Source: Archangium violaceum (GTDB taxonomy: Bacteria; Myxococcota; Myxococcia; Myxococcales; Myxococcaceae). From it: DNA of 64,000 bases. The stretch is from assembly GCF_016887565.1 (NCBI RefSeq), contig NZ_CP069396.1, positions 9,530,001-9,594,000 of the forward strand, given 5' to 3'. The position numbers were made by a program, and so were the translations under genes. A model generated the notes under the pieces. That model made no database searches and was not told the origin of the DNA. It saw only the letters and a program-made list of their open reading frames with translations. Positions 17,351 through 25,910 of this stretch are shown here, piece after piece; position 1 is the first letter of the stretch; each line of letters begins with the position of its first letter.

Positions 17351-18160
17351 ATGGCGACCAGAGACTTCCAGGAGAAGGTGGTGCTCATCACCGGTGCCTC
17401 CAGCGGCATCGGCCGCGCGGCGGCGAAGGCCTACGCCGCCCAGGGGGCCCACATCGTGCTCGCCGCCCGCCGGGAGTCCCAGTTGCTGGACGCCGCGCGC
17501 GAGGTGGAAGCACTCGGCGTGCGGGCACTCCCCGTGCGCTGCGACATCACCCGCGAGGAGGACGTGGTCCGTCTCGTGCGCGAGACGGAGGCCGCGTTCG
17601 GCGGGCTGGACATCCTCGTCAACAACGCGGGGCTCGGCCTCTACGGCCCCGTCGAGGGCTTCAGCGAGGAGCAGCTCCGCCAGGTGTTCGAGATCAACTT
17701 CTTCGGACTGGTGCGCGTCACCCGCGCCGCCCTGCCCCTGCTGCGCAAGCGCGCCCCGGGCTCGCAGGTGGTCAACGTCAGCTCCGTGCTGGGCCACCGG
17801 GGCCTGCCGCTGCTCGGCGGTTACGGCGCCTCCAAGGCCGCGGTGAACCTCCTCACCGAGTCCCTGCGCGCCGAGCTCTCCACCGAGGGCATCTCCGTGC
17901 TGCTCGTGTCCCCGGGCCTCACCGAGACCGAGTTCCGCGACGCCCGCCTCAACGCCGAGGGCTGGAAGCAGGACGCCATCCCCTTGAACGCGATGAGCTC
18001 CGAGGCCGTGGCCGCGGCCATGGTGCGCGCCAGCCGCCGCAAGCGCCGGGAGACCGTGCTCACCCTGCCCGGGCGAGTGATGGTGCTCGCCAACCGGTGG
18101 ATGCCCGGCCTCTTCGACCGCGTGGCGCGCCGCATCGCGAATCCCGCGAAGACGCCATGA
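17351..18160 (+). CDS. Short-chain dehydrogenase/reductase
   Basis: A 269-residue classical SDR. The cofactor motif VVLITGASSGIGRAA lies at residues 10-24, NNAG follows in ILVNNAGLGLYG, the catalytic Ser is in VVNVSSVLGHRG, and GGYGASKAAV supplies the Y-x3-K pair. The basic residues after the second strand (AARRES) favour NADP(H). The C-terminal tail is basic with an amphipathic segment (GRVMVLANRWMPGLFDRV), as in membrane-associated DltE/YqjQ-type SDRs. The stop overlaps the mutY start (ATGA), so the two are translationally coupled. The substrate is unknown. Confidence 0.87.
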   Translation: MATRDFQEKVVLITGASSGIGRAAAKAYAAQGAHIVLAARRESQLLDAAREVEALGVRALPVRCDITREEDVVRLVRETEAAFGGLDILVNNAGLGLYGPVEGFSEEQLRQVFEINFFGLVRVTRAALPLLRKRAPGSQVVNVSSVLGHRGLPLLGGYGASKAAVNLLTESLRAELSTEGISVLLVSPGLTETEFRDARLNAEGWKQDAIPLNAMSSEAVAAAMVRASRRKRRETVLTLPGRVMVLANRWMPGLFDRVARRIANPAKTP

Positions 18161-19287
18161 GCCCCCAGCGCAAGCGCAAGGAGCCCGCCTCCGCGCCCCT
18201 CGTCGAGCCCGGACGCCGCGCGTCCCTGCGCTCCCGGCTGCTCGAGTGGTACGACCGGCAGAAGCGGGACCTGCCCTGGCGCCGCACGCGCGACCCGTAC
18301 GCCATCTGGCTCAGCGAGGTGATGCTGCAGCAGACGCAGGTGTCCACGGTGATTCCGTACTGGGAGCGCTTCCTCCAGCGCTTCCCCACGGTGGAGTCCC
18401 TCGCCGCCGCGCCATTGCCGGACGTGCTCGCCGCGTGGCGGGGGCTCGGCTACTACTCGCGCGCGCGCAACCTGCACCTCGCCGCCCAGGAAGTGGTGGC
18501 CCGCTTCGGCGGCAAGCTGCCCTCCACCGCCGCCGAGCTGCTCACCCTCCCCGGCTTCGGCCGCTACACCTCGGGCGCCGTGGCCTCCATCGCCTTCGGC
18601 GAGCCCGCGCCGCTGGTGGATGGCAACGTGGCCCGCGTCCTCTCCCGCATCTTCGAGGTGGAGGGCGCTCCCGGCGACCGCGTCCGCGAGGCCCGGCTGT
18701 GGGCGCTCGCCACGGAGCTCGTCCACGGCGAGCGGCCCGGAGACTTCAACCAGGCCCTCATGGAGCACGGCGCCACCGTGTGCCGCCCGGAGAGCCCCCT
18801 GTGCCTGCTGTGCCCCGTGCGCGAGGAGTGCCTCGCGTACCGCCACGGCCGCGTGGACGAATTGCCTCCCGCCCGGGTGCGCGCCGCGCCCAAGCGGATG
18901 ACCCTCGCTGTGGCCGTCTGGGCCCACCAGGGCCGGCTGTTGCTCGCGCGGCGCGCGGAGAAGGGCCTCTTCGGTGGCCTCTGGGAGCTGCCCGCCGCCG
19001 AGGTGGAGGACGACATGCCCGACACCGGCTCCGCCGCGAAGCTCGCCGAGGCGCTCGGCGTGGACCTCGAGGTAGGAGAGCACCTCGGCACCGTGCGCCG
19101 GCAGCTCACCCACCGTGCGCTCTCACTCCGCCTGCTGCGCGTGACGGGGCCGGCGCGCCCCTCCCATGCGCCCGCCTTCCGTGAGCTGCGCTGGTGCACG
19201 CCCGACGAGGCCGCCTCGCTCGGAATGAGCACCGCCATGCACAAGGCCCTCGAGGCCGCCGTCACCGCGGGCGCCCTCGAGGGCTGA
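18157..19287 (+). CDS. mutY: A/G-specific adenine glycosylase MutY
   Basis: A 376-residue base-excision repair enzyme that removes A mispaired with 8-oxoG. The helix-hairpin-helix region LPGFGRYTSGAVAS is followed by the catalytic Asp155 in PLVDGNVARVL; Glu54 in WLSEVMLQQTQV is the second catalytic residue. The 4Fe-4S ligands C209, C216, C219 and C225 have the exact C-x6-C-x2-C-x5-C spacing. The C-terminal part, LLARRAEKGLFGGLWELP, is the MutT-like 8-oxoG recognition domain. A Lys/Arg-rich N-terminal extension of about 20 residues is present. The start overlaps the SDR stop, so the gene is in a two-gene operon. Confidence 0.95.
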   Translation: MSPQRKRKEPASAPLVEPGRRASLRSRLLEWYDRQKRDLPWRRTRDPYAIWLSEVMLQQTQVSTVIPYWERFLQRFPTVESLAAAPLPDVLAAWRGLGYYSRARNLHLAAQEVVARFGGKLPSTAAELLTLPGFGRYTSGAVASIAFGEPAPLVDGNVARVLSRIFEVEGAPGDRVREARLWALATELVHGERPGDFNQALMEHGATVCRPESPLCLLCPVREECLAYRHGRVDELPPARVRAAPKRMTLAVAVWAHQGRLLLARRAEKGLFGGLWELPAAEVEDDMPDTGSAAKLAEALGVDLEVGEHLGTVRRQLTHRALSLRLLRVTGPARPSHAPAFRELRWCTPDEAASLGMSTAMHKALEAAVTAGALEG

Positions 19288-19292
19288 GCGCA

Positions 19293-20963
19293 CTACTCGA
19301 ACACCCCCGGCGCCGACAGGCTGACCCACCAGTTGTTGCGCAGGTTGAGGGCCCGCATCTCCACCGTCCCCTGGTTCCAGTCCCCCAGCAGCACGACGAG
19401 GTGCGGCCGGGCCACCACGCCGCCCTTCAACGCCTTCGCCGGACCGGCCGCCGCGTCCCGGATGCCGTAGTACATGAAGGCGTTGTTGGACCCGTCGCGG
19501 CTGAGCGGCGCGTTGAAGGGGACACCCGTGGCGGGGCCGGCGATCGCCGCGTACTTCGCCCCCTGGACGACGCTCGTGAACGTGTTCCCCCTGGAGCCGT
19601 CGCTGGCGACGTCGAAGTAGCCGAAGTCGACACCCTGCGCGGGAGCATTCATGGAGACATCGACGAACCGCACCCGGGCGTCCATCGCGTCCGCCGGGAA
19701 GCCTTCCGGGATGACGGTCAGCCGGGGCGCCAGGGCACCCGTCTGGCCCTGCTTGCCGTTCATCACCACCAGGTAGCGGCGCCCGGCCTCGAGCGGCCCG
19801 GTGGGGGCGGCGTCCAGCACCACCGTGCCGTCATCGCCATCCAGGGTCACCTTCAACGAGTGGCCCGTGGCGGTGACCGGTAGCTCGCCGATGGTCGGGT
19901 CGTACCCGTAGTAGATCTCCGCCGCGACCTTGCGATCGCCGTTGAGCACCTGCAGGGGCACGGGGTCGTTCCCGTCGACATCGGGCATGACGGCGTGGAG
20001 GAAGTAGAGGAGCGGATCCCTCTTCAGCCGGAGGAAGTCGCGCTTGCCTGCGGGAATGAGCAGCAGCGCGGCCTCGCCCTCGTCGGGGAGGGGGCGCCGG
20101 TCATCACCCGTCAGGATGGCGAACCAGGAGCCCGCCGAGGCCAGGGCCTGGCTCGGGAGGGAGAAGGACAGCCTGCCGCCCTGCGAGGGCACGTAACGAT
20201 CCGGCGGGGGCGCGGAGACCACCAGCCGCTGCACGGACTTCGGCAGGGAGGCGCCCTGGGCCGAGTCGGCGGAGAAGGGAGCGAGGGTGACGAAAGGGGA
20301 CTGCCCGTCCACCGCGAGCCGGCGCGTCTGATCCGAGGTGACCGCCCGGCCCGCGGTGACGAAGCGCAGCCGGACCGAGTCCTTGTCCGCGGCGGCGAAC
20401 TCCTCATCCTTCAGCACCAGGAGCCTGGGCTTGTCGAAACGATCGTCGCCCGAGGCATGAAGGAATCCGACGCCCACCAGCGTGACATGGGCGTTCTCGG
20501 CGAGGGAGAGCACCTCCGAGATGGCCACGGGCGAAGCCGAGGCGGGAGCCTCCGTATCGCGCACCTCGAACCTGAAGCTCGTGCCCGCGGGCACCTCGAC
20601 GTAGTCGGTCACGGCCTCATCACCCGCTTCCACCGACGCGGAGAACAGCTTCGTTCCCCCCTGGTACACATTGACCTTGAAGGGCTTCCACGGCGCGTCC
20701 TCGCTGTCACTGGGATTGTCCTTCAACCCGAGGAAGGCGTTGACGAAGCGCACGTGGGCCAAGGCAGTCCCCGCATCCCCACCGATATTGCCGGCGTCTG
20801 GATTTCCGGCGTCCGGATTGCCCGCATCAGGATTGCCAGCGTCTGGATTGCCACCCTGACCCGCGTCCACCGTGGGCTCGCCCGGCGGATTGTCGTCACA
20901 CCCGGCGCCACCCACCAGGCACAGCCCCATCATCAATACCCATACACCCAACGCACGTCTCAT
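19293..20963 (-). CDS. DUF4397-like lipoprotein
   Basis: A 556-residue protein beginning MRRALGVWVLMMGLCLVGG with lipobox GAGC, then four to five NPDAG repeats as a flexible spacer. The body starts AHVRFVNAFLGLKD and contains FKVNVYQGGTKLF and YVEVPAGTSFRFEV, as in DUF4397 Ig-like domains. A second similar unit begins ARVRFVDVSMNAP, and FTSVVQGAKYAAI follows. Such lipoproteins are surface or periplasmic and common in myxobacteria. The start has GGAGGGG upstream. It lies directly downstream of the cytochrome-like gene (56-base gap, same strand), so the two may be expressed together. The mutY gene converges with a 5-base gap. Confidence 0.75.
   Translation of the reverse strand: MRRALGVWVLMMGLCLVGGAGCDDNPPGEPTVDAGQGGNPDAGNPDAGNPDAGNPDAGNIGGDAGTALAHVRFVNAFLGLKDNPSDSEDAPWKPFKVNVYQGGTKLFSASVEAGDEAVTDYVEVPAGTSFRFEVRDTEAPASASPVAISEVLSLAENAHVTLVGVGFLHASGDDRFDKPRLLVLKDEEFAAADKDSVRLRFVTAGRAVTSDQTRRLAVDGQSPFVTLAPFSADSAQGASLPKSVQRLVVSAPPPDRYVPSQGGRLSFSLPSQALASAGSWFAILTGDDRRPLPDEGEAALLLIPAGKRDFLRLKRDPLLYFLHAVMPDVDGNDPVPLQVLNGDRKVAAEIYYGYDPTIGELPVTATGHSLKVTLDGDDGTVVLDAAPTGPLEAGRRYLVVMNGKQGQTGALAPRLTVIPEGFPADAMDARVRFVDVSMNAPAQGVDFGYFDVASDGSRGNTFTSVVQGAKYAAIAGPATGVPFNAPLSRDGSNNAFMYYGIRDAAAGPAKALKGGVVARPHLVVLLGDWNQGTVEMRALNLRNNWWVSLSAPGVFE
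20788..20847. repeat. 15-base tandem repeat coding NPDAG spacer
   Basis: Four imperfect 15-base units (about TTGCCGGCGTCTGGA) within the DUF4397-like lipoprotein gene encode an Asn-Pro-Asp-Ala-Gly linker after the lipidated Cys. Units differ at third positions, so this is an older expansion than the 18-base array at 12782. Confidence 0.8.
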
Positions 20964-21019
20964 CGAACATCCCCTCCAAAAGGAATCGCCGCGTCCGGAC
21001 ACGATCTCCGCTCCCGGAC

Positions 21020-23692
21020 TCATCGCCTGTCGCACTCGCTGCGCAGCGGGTAGATGCGCCCCTGGGACAGCTCGTCCCGCAGGTAGAAGTAGGCCATCAC
21101 CCCCGCGTTGAACTGCGCGCGCTGGAGCCACTCCGCGGTCGCGGCGGTGTCGGTTCCCTCGCGGATGGCATCGGTCAGCGGATTGTCGAGCGTGCAGATC
21201 CGCGTCCACATGGTCGTGCCGCCGATGGCCAGGATGTTGCCGCCATTGGGCTCGGCGGAGCCGGTGCCGAACTTGCCCACGCGGATGAGGTCGCACGCGC
21301 CCCGGGCCGCCCCGAGCATGTTGGCGCCCCAGCGCTCCCAGTCCTTGGGCTCGCTGGAGAAGTCGATGTCCACCTCGCCGTACTTCACCCAGGCCTGCAT
21401 GAAGGCCTCGGAGAACTTCACCGGCGTCCCTCCCGAGGCCATCCACGCCAGGTAGCGCGCGGCACCGTGCTCGCCGAGCTCCGGCTCGAACATCTTGTAA
21501 TGACCCTCGCCCGTGCTGGAGCGGCCGAACAGTCCGCTGACCAGGTTGGCCACGCGCGCCCCGTTGAGCGCGACCAGCGTCTTGGCGGCACCACTCTGCC
21601 CGTCTCCCGCGCGTCCATGACAGTTGGAGCAGATGCCCTGGAACACCGTCGCGCCGGGCGTGGACTCGTAGAGCTCGCCCCACGGTTGGATGGGGTCTCC
21701 CAGGTCATCCACCATCCAGCGCTCGACGGTGGCGGGCCTGGAGCGGGGCTCGAAGGAGCACCCGGGCTTGGGCCGCCAGAAGTTGGTCGGGAAGCGCTGG
21801 TGCGCCAGCTCCGCGTGCTGGCTCGTGATGGGGTAGCGCGTCAGGTACTCGAAGGGCCCGGAGCCGATGTTCGTCTTCCACGCCGTGTTGCGCGGCTCGT
21901 AGGGGACCTTGTCCGTGAAGTCCTCGGAGATCCACCGCACGTCCGGGGGATTCTGGCAGGTGGCGCCCACCACGGCCTCCGCCTTCCGGATGCGCTCGCG
22001 CCGGGCGGCCTCCTTCTGCTCCGGGGTGGAGCCGTCCGCCGGCCAGTCCAGCGAGCCGATCCACCGGGCCACCAGCAGGGTCAGGCGGCAATCCGTGCCA
22101 GGGACGTTGGCGGGCATGTGGATGTACTCCGCCGTCGTGTCCTGGGCGACGCGCTGGTAGAGCGTGCTCGCGGGCGAGCGGCTCTTCAAATCCAGCTCGA
22201 AGTCGGACACCTGGGTGTTGACGTAATACTTCAGCCCGTTGCTCTCCTTCAGGCGGGTGTCGAACTGGAACAGGATGCCGCCCGCGGAGAAGTCGAGGCT
22301 CGAGATCGCCGGGTTGCTCACCACGGCGAACCCCTTGGGGTTGTGGCACTGCGCGCAATTGCCAACCATGTAGGCTTGCAGCTCGAGCTCCTCCTTGTTG
22401 CGAGGCTTTCGCTCACCCGCCGAGGTCTCGAGCCTCGGCAGCTCCGCGCTCGAACCGATGCCCTTGAGCACGCCGTAGCGGATGAGCCGATCCACCTGCG
22501 AGAGCTCGTCCTCGAGGATGTCGACGTTCGCATCCAACCCGCCCTCACCCCTGGCGCGGCGGTTGACCTGAAGCGGGGTGAAGCCGAGGACAAAGTTCTG
22601 CCCCTCGGAGCCGGTGTGGCAGTCGATGCAGCGGTGGCGGCCCGGGATGGCGTAGTTGCGCGTGGCGCCGGTGGCCTCGTCCGTGCGGTAGACGAGCACC
22701 CGGTCCGAGAAGCGCGCGCCATCGCGGTAGCGCAGGTCATGCAGCTCCGCGACCGTCCCCGCCTCGTTCCAGATGTACGTCCCGAAGACCGCGTCCTGCC
22801 AGCGCGCCCGGGTGACGATGAGCCGCGTCTCGATGCGGCGGTAGCCCACGTTCCCCTGGGCATCCTTCACCGCCTTGAAGAAGGTCTTGTAGAAGCGGGT
22901 ATTGGGCGGAATCACGAACCTGCCGCTGGCGCGGTCGTACTCGATGGCCTGTCCGGCCGGCACGTGCACCAGGCGCAGCTTCTTCGCGTGGTCCGAGAAG
23001 AGCTGATAGGTGGGCGCGAACGCGAAGGTGCCGTGCCGCGCCAGCTTCTCCGCGTCCAGGGTCATGATGTCGGTATCGGTCTCGGACAGGTAGCGGGGCA
23101 GCTCGGTCAGGCTGGCGAAGTACGCGTCCTTGTCCGGATCGCTCCCCAGGCCCTTCTCGGAGGGGATGCAGTTGCCGAGGTCCGTCATCGCCTCCGCGAC
23201 GGCCGGGGTCACCTCCGTGGTCTCCCCGAGGGACGGGTCCTCCGTCACGGTGAAGCCGCCCTCCGGAGTGCCCTGCTCGATCCAGGACGAGAGCGCCCGG
23301 CCCAGGGCCACCGCCTGCTTGAGCTGCTCGGCCGAGGCCAGCGGAGGCATCGCGCCCTGGGAGGCCTGCCAGGCCATCCGCGCCCCCACCTCCTTCAGGC
23401 CCGCGTGGCTCGAGGTGTACTGGAATCCGCCCGTCGCCGCGGGCGCCTGGTGACAGGAACCACACTGCGCTTCGACCCGCACCAGCAGGTTGTCGAAGGT
23501 CTCCTGGGAGGTTTCCCGCGTGGCCGCCAGGCGCACGGGGAGCCGCTCATTCGAGCGCGCCGGGACGCAGACCACGGCCTCCGGCTCCGGAGCGGGCGGC
23601 TCCTGCTTCTTGGGTTCGCAGCCACTGGCCAGCCAGGCCAACACCATGCACAACGCTCGGCCCTGTCCAAGCCGAGGACGCATCATCCTCAT
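21020..23692 (-). CDS. Lipoprotein with four CXXCH haem-binding motifs
   Basis: An 890-residue exported protein: lipobox LASGC (Cys25), Pro/Glu-rich linker, then CGSCH (77-81), CIDCH (355-359), CAQCH (446-450) and CSNCH (688-692). These CXXCH motifs predict covalent c-type haems, with long haem-free stretches between them that contain IPGRHRCIDCHTGSEGQNFV and QAYMVGNCAQCHNPKG, typical of large cytochrome-like proteins annotated from myxobacterial and planctomycete genomes. The role would be electron transfer or oxidation in the periplasm; the partner is unknown. ATG at 23692 follows GGAGG by eight bases. Two more Met codons lie within nine bases, so the start may move slightly. It precedes the DUF4397-like gene on the same strand. 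Confidence 0.78.
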   Translation of the reverse strand: MRMMRPRLGQGRALCMVLAWLASGCEPKKQEPPAPEPEAVVCVPARSNERLPVRLAATRETSQETFDNLLVRVEAQCGSCHQAPAATGGFQYTSSHAGLKEVGARMAWQASQGAMPPLASAEQLKQAVALGRALSSWIEQGTPEGGFTVTEDPSLGETTEVTPAVAEAMTDLGNCIPSEKGLGSDPDKDAYFASLTELPRYLSETDTDIMTLDAEKLARHGTFAFAPTYQLFSDHAKKLRLVHVPAGQAIEYDRASGRFVIPPNTRFYKTFFKAVKDAQGNVGYRRIETRLIVTRARWQDAVFGTYIWNEAGTVAELHDLRYRDGARFSDRVLVYRTDEATGATRNYAIPGRHRCIDCHTGSEGQNFVLGFTPLQVNRRARGEGGLDANVDILEDELSQVDRLIRYGVLKGIGSSAELPRLETSAGERKPRNKEELELQAYMVGNCAQCHNPKGFAVVSNPAISSLDFSAGGILFQFDTRLKESNGLKYYVNTQVSDFELDLKSRSPASTLYQRVAQDTTAEYIHMPANVPGTDCRLTLLVARWIGSLDWPADGSTPEQKEAARRERIRKAEAVVGATCQNPPDVRWISEDFTDKVPYEPRNTAWKTNIGSGPFEYLTRYPITSQHAELAHQRFPTNFWRPKPGCSFEPRSRPATVERWMVDDLGDPIQPWGELYESTPGATVFQGICSNCHGRAGDGQSGAAKTLVALNGARVANLVSGLFGRSSTGEGHYKMFEPELGEHGAARYLAWMASGGTPVKFSEAFMQAWVKYGEVDIDFSSEPKDWERWGANMLGAARGACDLIRVGKFGTGSAEPNGGNILAIGGTTMWTRICTLDNPLTDAIREGTDTAATAEWLQRAQFNAGVMAYFYLRDELSQGRIYPLRSECDRR

Positions 23693-23826
23693 TCCAGATT
23701 CCTCCCCACTCGAGTCGGGATCGACCACGCAATGCCAATCGCGCGGACGGAGTACCGGGCCAGGGAAGCGGTGGCTCCCCCAGCCCGGCGCGCCGTCAGC
23801 GCGGATATCGCAAGGGATTCAGGTGC

Positions 23827-24879
23827 TCAGATGCCCTGGCAGGCGCCGGCCTTCTTGCCGTCGTTGTTCGGGCCACCGCACTTGAGCGGACCGGTGGTGT
23901 CGCAGGAGATGAAGCCCTGGCCGGTGAGGAGGTTCTGGAAGGACTGCTTGTTGTTGTAGATCCAGTTGTAGAGCGTCGCCTCCTTGGGGTCCTTGGTGAA
24001 GTTGACGTTCTCGTTCAGGAAGAGCTTGCGCGCGAGCGGGTAGGCGGTGGCGGGCGCGGAGATGAGCTTGCGGACGTTGGCGGCGGTGGGCGCGATGCCG
24101 TCCACGCTCAGGGCCTTGTTGGCGGTGCCCTGCTTGGCCGAGTCACCGGCGTAGCCGATGGCATTGGCGCTCAGGGTGGTGTCGGTGCTGGCGGTGATCT
24201 TCCCGATGCAGGAGGTGGCGCTGTCGCTGGCCGAGCACGGGGTCGGGTGGGCCGGATCCGTGAAGAGGGCGGCGTTGGCGCCGTCGACGACCACCTTCAC
24301 GTCCGGGCAGAACGCGGTGCAGCCGACCAGCGACTTGAAGGTATCCGTCGTGCCGGACGCGTCATCGCGGCGGTACTTGACCCAGGTGGTGGCCGCGCAG
24401 TTGAGACCGTCACCGGCGGGGCCACAGAAGAGCGCCTTCAGGTTGCTCTTGGTGAGGTTGGTGGTGGCGTTGGAGGCGCTCACCCAGGCGTTCACCGCGT
24501 CGAGCGCGATGACGTTGCTCTGCTCACCCGCGCAGCAGGCGCCGGTGGAGGCCGAGCCATTGGCACAGGTGCCCGCCTTGAAGTCCCGCGACATGGGGGA
24601 GATCGCCTGCTGGCGGCCCACGCAGCTGGTGCCGGAACCGGCGCGCATGCAGCCCTCGCCCACGCCCGAGCCCAGGCCCTGGATGGACAGGCCCGCGCTC
24701 GCGGCGGTGTTGGCTCCGATGAAGGCCGACTTCAGCGTGTCGGACCCGAACAGCTTGTTACCGTCGGTCAGCTCGGCCGCCACCCGCGCGGTCTCCGCCG
24801 ACTCCAGCTCCTGACCTCCGCAACCCACCGCCCACACCGACACCATGGCCGCGGACATCACCCAGCTCATCTTCTTCAT
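23827..24879 (-). CDS. PstS-like substrate-binding lipoprotein
   Basis: A 350-residue protein starting MKKMSWVMSAAMVSVWAVGC: lipoprotein signal with Cys20. The mature part contains LFGSDTLKSAFIGANTAA, GRQQAISPMSRDFK, VIALDAVNAWV and VKYRRDDASGTTDTFK. This is the PBP-like domain of phosphate-binding PstS proteins: the S-D-T segment near the start, the S/P-M-S-R loop, and the late R-x-D-x-S-G-T-T-D/E motif for phosphate. It has an unusual number of Cys (at least ten), suggesting disulphides. No pstCAB genes are adjacent, so it may serve as an orphan sensor or scavenger. It follows a long intergenic region with inverted repeats. Confidence 0.8.
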   Translation of the reverse strand: MKKMSWVMSAAMVSVWAVGCGGQELESAETARVAAELTDGNKLFGSDTLKSAFIGANTAASAGLSIQGLGSGVGEGCMRAGSGTSCVGRQQAISPMSRDFKAGTCANGSASTGACCAGEQSNVIALDAVNAWVSASNATTNLTKSNLKALFCGPAGDGLNCAATTWVKYRRDDASGTTDTFKSLVGCTAFCPDVKVVVDGANAALFTDPAHPTPCSASDSATSCIGKITASTDTTLSANAIGYAGDSAKQGTANKALSVDGIAPTAANVRKLISAPATAYPLARKLFLNENVNFTKDPKEATLYNWIYNNKQSFQNLLTGQGFISCDTTGPLKCGGPNNDGKKAGACQGI

Positions 24880-25251
24880 GAGGTGCTCCTCCGAATGGCA
24901 ATTGATTGCTAGCGCTGCGTTCCACCCGGGCACTCCTCCCGGGCGAAATCCATGGCCCCACGCACGAGGGGTGGGCCGTCAACGCGCGGCAAGGTGCATC
25001 AAATGCACAGACGGTTGGTGCTCCAAAATCGTCAAATCCAGGCCAGCATCCGGTCACATTCCGTCGTTTGATAACGGAATGTGTCTGGAGCGACACGAGA
25101 GGGATTCCCGCGAAAGCGTGTCACCCAATGGACAGGAGCCGGGCCGTCATGTCGACACCCGGACGCAGGTCCCCGGGTCCAAGTTCCCTCGACCCGGGCA
25201 CATGCCGATGCTGCGGGCCGCAGTTTCCACAACCACCAGAGGAGCCCCCTG
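24880..25251. other. 372-base divergent intergenic region with inverted repeats
   Basis: No gene seen. It separates the PstS-like gene (minus) from the DUF2934 gene (plus). It contains GTGCAT-CAA-ATGCAC (24994-25008), a CCCGGG-rich inverted pair (about 24927-24943), and a perfect 10-base inverted repeat (25055-25083). The segment from 25020 to 25085 is clearly more AT-rich than the surrounding DNA, as expected of a promoter. Confidence 0.6.
25055..25083. promoter_or_regulatory. Perfect 10-base inverted repeat, possible operator
   Basis: CACATTCCGT (25055-25064) and ACGGAATGTG (25074-25083) are perfect complements separated by nine bases in an AT-rich patch, about 175 bases from each flanking start. 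The two-turn half-site spacing (19 bases centre to centre) fits a dimeric regulator. It could also be a hairpin. No factor is identifiable. Confidence 0.45.
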
Positions 25252-25461
25252 ATGGCACGCACCCAGTCCAAGACGAACCCCCCTTCGTCCCAGCAGACGC
25301 CGGAGTCCTCTCCACGCAATGGCGCGGCCTCGCGCAACACTCCCACCTCGGAGCAGATCGCCCGCCGCGCCTATGAGCTCTTCCTCTCTCGCGGTGGCCA
25401 GCACGGCTTCCACGAGCAGGACTGGAGCCAGGCCGAGCGGGAGCTGAGGCTCGGACGCTGA
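25252..25461 (+). CDS. DUF2934 small protein
   Basis: A 69-residue protein. The N-terminal 35 residues are Ser/Thr/Pro/Gln-rich and disordered. The second half, EQIARRAYELFLSRGG followed by HGFHEQDWSQAERELR, is the DUF2934 motif (R-A-Y-x-x-F-x-x-R-G-G, then D-W-x-x-A-E-x-x-L). The family is widespread in soil bacteria with no known role. A GAGGAG sequence lies upstream of ATG at 25252. The gene is transcribed away from the PstS-like gene across an AT-rich region with an inverted repeat. Confidence 0.78.
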   Translation: MARTQSKTNPPSSQQTPESSPRNGAASRNTPTSEQIARRAYELFLSRGGQHGFHEQDWSQAERELRLGR

Positions 25462-25552
25462 GTGCTCACTCCAGCCCCATCTCACGGACGACGGGGGTTA
25501 CGACCGATGAGGACCCCCGCCGTGCGCGAGCAGCCCACCCGGGCTCCCATGC

Positions 25553-25907
25553 TCAGTCGATACGCGTCCAGGTCGTGCCATCGAAGGCCCTGATGTCCTT
25601 GGCTCCGAACGACCAGAGGACACCATCCGCGGTACCGAGGTGGTAGCAGGTCCGCGGGCTGTCATCCCCAAAGGCAACGGGAACCAGCTTGTTGGTGGGT
25701 CTCCGGTGAGCCTTGTGGCGTGGAGATCCTCTCTTCATTCTCCTTGCCGCCGCCGAACAGATTGACCTCACCGTCAGGAGAGAGCGCGATCATCTGCTCA
25801 TGCGGGTGCTTGCATACGGCAATGCTGACCGTCGACCAGGTCACCGCACCGATGTAGCCGAGGTTGCCTCGGTCGATTCGAGGAAGGGGCCCTTCGAACC
25901 GTCGCCG
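25553..25907 (-). pseudogene. Frameshifted remnant of a beta-propeller-like protein
   Basis: Just after the stop of the SUKH gene, in the same frame, the sequence encodes GPLPRIDRGNLGYIGAVTWS and HPHEQMIALSPDGEVNLFGG, then loses sense near 25715. A second frame picks up with RRPTNKLVPVAFGDDSPRTC and ends in GAKDIRAFDGTTWTRID at 25553. The two halves read as one protein interrupted by a single frameshift, with no start codon of its own. Patterns such as S-P-D-G-E-V and F-D-G-T-T-W-T suggest blades of a propeller. It is probably the 3' relic of a partner gene that once followed an SMI1-type immunity gene. Confidence 0.55.
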
Positions 25908-25910
25908 TGC

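Noticed and set aside
21467-23959. 830-codon plus-strand open frame opposite the cytochrome-like gene
   Set aside because: Antisense shadow; its CXXCH-bearing opposite strand has signal peptide, lipobox and ribosome site.
25662-25844. A separate small gene starting with GTG at 25844
   Set aside because: It is the front half of a frameshifted remnant that continues in another frame; it has no ribosome site and ends abruptly.
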